Part shown: in pieces, positions 15,528 through 17,735 of the stretch
How positions within the stretch are numbered: the first letter of the stretch is position 1
Layout of the letters: every line of letters starts with the position of its first letter
Assembly: GCF_009755355.1 (NCBI RefSeq)
Contig: NZ_WQLB01000050.1
Span: 1-17,735, forward strand
Length of the DNA stretch: 17,735 nucleotides
Direction: 5' to 3'
DNA from: Deinococcus arboris
GTDB taxonomy: Bacteria > Deinococcota > Deinococci > Deinococcales > Deinococcaceae
Notes under the pieces: model-generated
What the model was told of the DNA's origin: nothing
The model's input: the letters and a program-made list of their open reading frames with translations, nothing else
Databases searched by the model: none
Program-made: the position numbers and the translations under genes

Positions 15528-17378
15528 ATGCACCACACAGAGCCGTCTTCGCTGGGGTCAGCGCTGCCCCCCACCGCCCCCGAGCGCACCGACGAACTGC
15601 TGCGGCGTTCCGCAGAGCTGATCTTTCAGCAGGTCCACCTGGCGGTGGCCTGTGCCGAAGAGGCGCTGGTGCTCTCGCGGGCGGCGGGTGACCTGCCCCG
15701 CACGGCGCTCAGCGCGCTGCGCCTGGGCAACGCTGCCTCGGTCTCGGGGGACGAAGCGCGGGCGGCGACCCTGGTCGAGGAGGCGCTGGCCCTCTACCGG
15801 CAACTGGGTGACCCCAGCGGCGAGGCCGGCGCCCTGCTGAGCCTGTCCACCATTACCCGCAATCTGGGTCAGTTGCTGCCGGGCCTCCAGTGTGCGCTGC
15901 AGGGGCTGGCCGCCGCGCGTTCTCAGGGCCTGCGTTCCCTCGAATGCGGCTGCCTGAGCAACATTGGCCTGGTGTACACCGACCTGGGTGATTACCAGAA
16001 GGCGCTGGAGGCGTTTCTGGACGCCCTGCCCATCGCCCGCGCCGCCGGGGCCAGCGAGAACGAGGCGCTGTGCCTGACCAATCTGGGTGACGTGTGCAGC
16101 CGTGCCGGCCAGCCCGAGCGGGCGCTGGAACACTACCAGGCGGCCCTGGACATCAACCGGGCCATGGCCGACACCCACCGGCAGATAGACACCCTGTGCG
16201 GCATGGGCCTGGCCCACCTGCAACTGGGTCAGCCGGTGCCCGCTCTGCGGCTCTTTCAGGAGGCGCTGGAGATGGCGGCGGCGGCAGATGACCACAAATG
16301 CGACGCCCGGCTGCTGACAGGTCTGGGCGACGCCCATGTCGTGCAGGGTCAGCCGGAACAGGCGCGGGCCGCCTATGAGCAGGCCCAGCACCTGGCCGCA
16401 CAGGCCCGTGCCCCCCAGGAAGAGGTCGCCGCGCTGCGGCAGTTGGGGGCGCTGGCCCTGGCCCAGCAGGACAGCGACAGCGCCCTGGAGCATCTCAACC
16501 GGGCCCTGACGCTGGCCGCCGCCTGTCAGGCGCCGAGAGAGCAGCAGGAGATTTACGCCCTGCTAAGCGCCGCCGAGCGCCTGCGCGGCCACTTTGAGGC
16601 GGCCCTGGCGCACTATCAGCAGCACCACCAGCTGGAACGCGACCTGAACAGCCGTCAGGCACTGCACCGCACCCAGGCCCTGATGCTGGAGGTGGACATT
16701 GCCCAGGCCCGGCAGGCCGCCGAGGTGCAGCGCCAGATCAATGCGCGCCTGACCGAGGTCAATGAGCAGCTGGCCACCGCGAACGAGCAGAAAGCGCAGC
16801 TGCTGGCCCGCCTGCAGGAGCAGGCCCAGCACCTCGTGCGCCTCTCGCAGGAGGACGCCCTGACTGGCCTGGCCAACCGCCGCCACTTCAACGAGCAGTT
16901 TGAAACCGAGGTCCAGCGTGCGGCCCGGTATCTGCGGCCCCTGAGCGTAGTCCTGCTGGACATTGACCATTTCAAGGCGGTGAATGACACCTATTCGCAT
17001 CAGGTGGGCGACCTCGTGCTGCGCGAACTGGCGGGGCTGCTTCAAGCCGGGTGCCGTCAGACGGACCTGGTGGCCCGCTTTGGCGGCGAAGAATTCGTGC
17101 TGCTGCTGCCTGAAACCCCGTATGCCGACGCCCTGGTGGTGTGTGAGCGGCTGCGGCGGTGCGTCGAGCAGCACGCCTGGGCGGCGGTGCAGTCTGGCCT
17201 CCAGGTCACCATCAGCCTGGGGGTGGCGGCCGGGTCAGGGCTGAACACCAGCCAACTGCTGGCCCTGGCCGACAGTCAGCTGTATCAGGCCAAGCGCAGT
17301 GGCCGCAACCGGGTCTGCGGCGAACTGGCCGGGCCGCCCCCGCCGGGTTCTGGAGAGAATGTCCGAGAGGCCAGCTGA
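15528..17378 (+). CDS. TPR-containing diguanylate cyclase (GGDEF domain)
   Basis: This 616-aa soluble protein would make cyclic-di-GMP from two GTP. Residues about 40-380 form a TPR array; many helix pairs carry the L-G-x-x-Y/A pattern, such as SNIGLVYTDLGDYQKALEAF. A coiled coil follows (about 385-440, EVQRQINARLTEVNEQL). The cyclase domain begins at EDALTGLANRRHF (about 442) and contains LLDIDHFKAVND for metal binding, the active-site GGEEF (519-523) and the inhibitory I-site RQTD (510-513) exactly five residues before it. The catalytic signature is intact, so it should be active and product-inhibited. There is no signal peptide or transmembrane segment, so the input is cytoplasmic, probably a TPR-bound protein or peptide. 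ATG 15528 has a GGAGG five nt upstream. It is separate from trpBA by 103 nt. Confidence 0.94.
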   Translation: MHHTEPSSLGSALPPTAPERTDELLRRSAELIFQQVHLAVACAEEALVLSRAAGDLPRTALSALRLGNAASVSGDEARAATLVEEALALYRQLGDPSGEAGALLSLSTITRNLGQLLPGLQCALQGLAAARSQGLRSLECGCLSNIGLVYTDLGDYQKALEAFLDALPIARAAGASENEALCLTNLGDVCSRAGQPERALEHYQAALDINRAMADTHRQIDTLCGMGLAHLQLGQPVPALRLFQEALEMAAAADDHKCDARLLTGLGDAHVVQGQPEQARAAYEQAQHLAAQARAPQEEVAALRQLGALALAQQDSDSALEHLNRALTLAAACQAPREQQEIYALLSAAERLRGHFEAALAHYQQHHQLERDLNSRQALHRTQALMLEVDIAQARQAAEVQRQINARLTEVNEQLATANEQKAQLLARLQEQAQHLVRLSQEDALTGLANRRHFNEQFETEVQRAARYLRPLSVVLLDIDHFKAVNDTYSHQVGDLVLRELAGLLQAGCRQTDLVARFGGEEFVLLLPETPYADALVVCERLRRCVEQHAWAAVQSGLQVTISLGVAAGSGLNTSQLLALADSQLYQAKRSGRNRVCGELAGPPPPGSGENVREAS

Positions 17379-17393
17379 CCGCTGGTGCTGTCT

Positions 17394-17429
17394 GCCGGGG
17401 GAGAGCAGATGGTCTGGCTCTCCCCCGGC
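17394..17429 (+). terminator. Strong hairpin after the GGDEF gene
   Basis: GCCGGGGGAGAGC (17394-17406) and GCTCTCCCCCGGC (17417-17429) are exact 13-bp complements around a 10-nt loop. It starts 15 nt past the stop. The stem is very stable, but no T-run follows; position makes it the likely transcript end. Confidence 0.65.
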
Positions 17430-17646
17430 GTGGTGTGGCTCTGGCAGGAGACGCCATGAATCTTTAGAGCACAAGCGGGTCTAGCGGCGGTCTCTCCTGT
17501 GCAAATCCCAGACGGGCGCCGCCCTCTGTCTGAGCTTGGAGGTCAGCTTGACTGCTCTGCATCCCAGGCTTGCCTGTCCCGGCGCCCCTGAGAGCAACAT
17601 CTTCTAAGGTTTTGCCTTTATTGATAACGGCGAAAATCCGTCTTGG

Positions 17647-17652
17647 TATCTT
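17647..17652 (+). promoter_or_regulatory. -10 element before transposase-like gene
   Basis: TATCTT ends 5 nt before the ATG at 17658. A TTGATA -35-like hexamer lies at 17621-17626, with a long 20-nt spacer. Confidence 0.4.
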
Positions 17653-17657
17653 GAGGC

Positions 17658-17735
17658 ATGGCGGAATGGCAGCCGACCCGATACACCCGTGCCCAACTCG
17701 AAGAGCGTCGATTAGCCGCTGCGAAGTGGTTGCAA
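17658..17735 (+). mobile_element. N-terminus of IS630-type transposase, cut by window edge
   Basis: Twenty-six codons are open from ATG 17658 to the last base. The translation begins MAEWQPTRYTRAQLEERRLA and continues AAKWLQ. This matches the start of the winged helix-turn-helix region of IS630-family transposases, where a T/S-x-x-QLEERR-type helix precedes the HTH that binds the element's ends. The call rests on this short stretch only. The left terminal repeat should lie within about 17590-17657, but I could not define it. Codons are less GC-rich than in the upstream genes. Confidence 0.55.

Overview
The window reads as chromosomal DNA of a Deinococcus-like bacterium. GC is high throughout with strong G/C codon bias. 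Many start codons sit only 5-9 nt after a TANNNT -10 hexamer and have no Shine-Dalgarno, the leaderless-gene architecture known to be common in Deinococcus. The gene content (Crp-like regulator, PIG-L deacetylase, GluQ, TrpBA) also fits. No rRNA, tRNA or CRISPR array is visible. The assignment rests on architecture and protein character, not on a database search.

Layout: 1-698 (-) is an ABC transporter ATPase cut by the left edge. A Crp/Fnr regulator (878-1573), an FAH-family hydrolase (1734-2486) and a diacylglycerol/lipid kinase-like protein (2512-3450) follow on the + strand, each with its own leaderless-type promoter. A structured gap holds an inverted repeat and a G-rich hairpin region. 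A small exported TPR protein (3710-4405, -) is divergent from a large P-loop ATPase with a TPR-like C-terminus (4577-7438). A tightly overlapping trio follows: two unknown small proteins and a DJ-1/PfpI protein with no nucleophile cysteine (7488-8667). A 323-nt, less GC-rich gap has a perfect 9-bp inverted repeat and possible gene debris. A PIG-L deacetylase (-) and a SUKH/SMI1-type protein (+) are divergent at 8991-10692, followed by a small unknown gene (-).

From 11009 to 13248 four genes form one compact unit: a small ParA ATPase, a 78-aa basic protein with a ribbon-helix-helix-like profile, a membrane protein with an HEAGH motif, and gluQ. This is the most unusual neighbourhood in the window: a ParF/ParG-sized partition pair coupled by 4-nt overlaps to a putative membrane metalloprotein and a tRNA-modifying enzyme. 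trpB and trpA (13329-15424) follow under a leaderless promoter preceded by an inverted-repeat/tandem-repeat operator candidate. A TPR-coiled-coil-GGDEF diguanylate cyclase (15528-17378) ends with a strong hairpin. At the right edge a new gene opens (17658 onward) whose first 26 residues look like an IS630-type transposase N-terminus.

Functionally, metabolism (trpBA, FAH hydrolase, PIG-L, lipid kinase), regulation (Crp, c-di-GMP) and scaffold-type TPR proteins are mixed. The clearest accessory signals are the SUKH gene, the low-GC gap at 8668-8990 and the transposase start.
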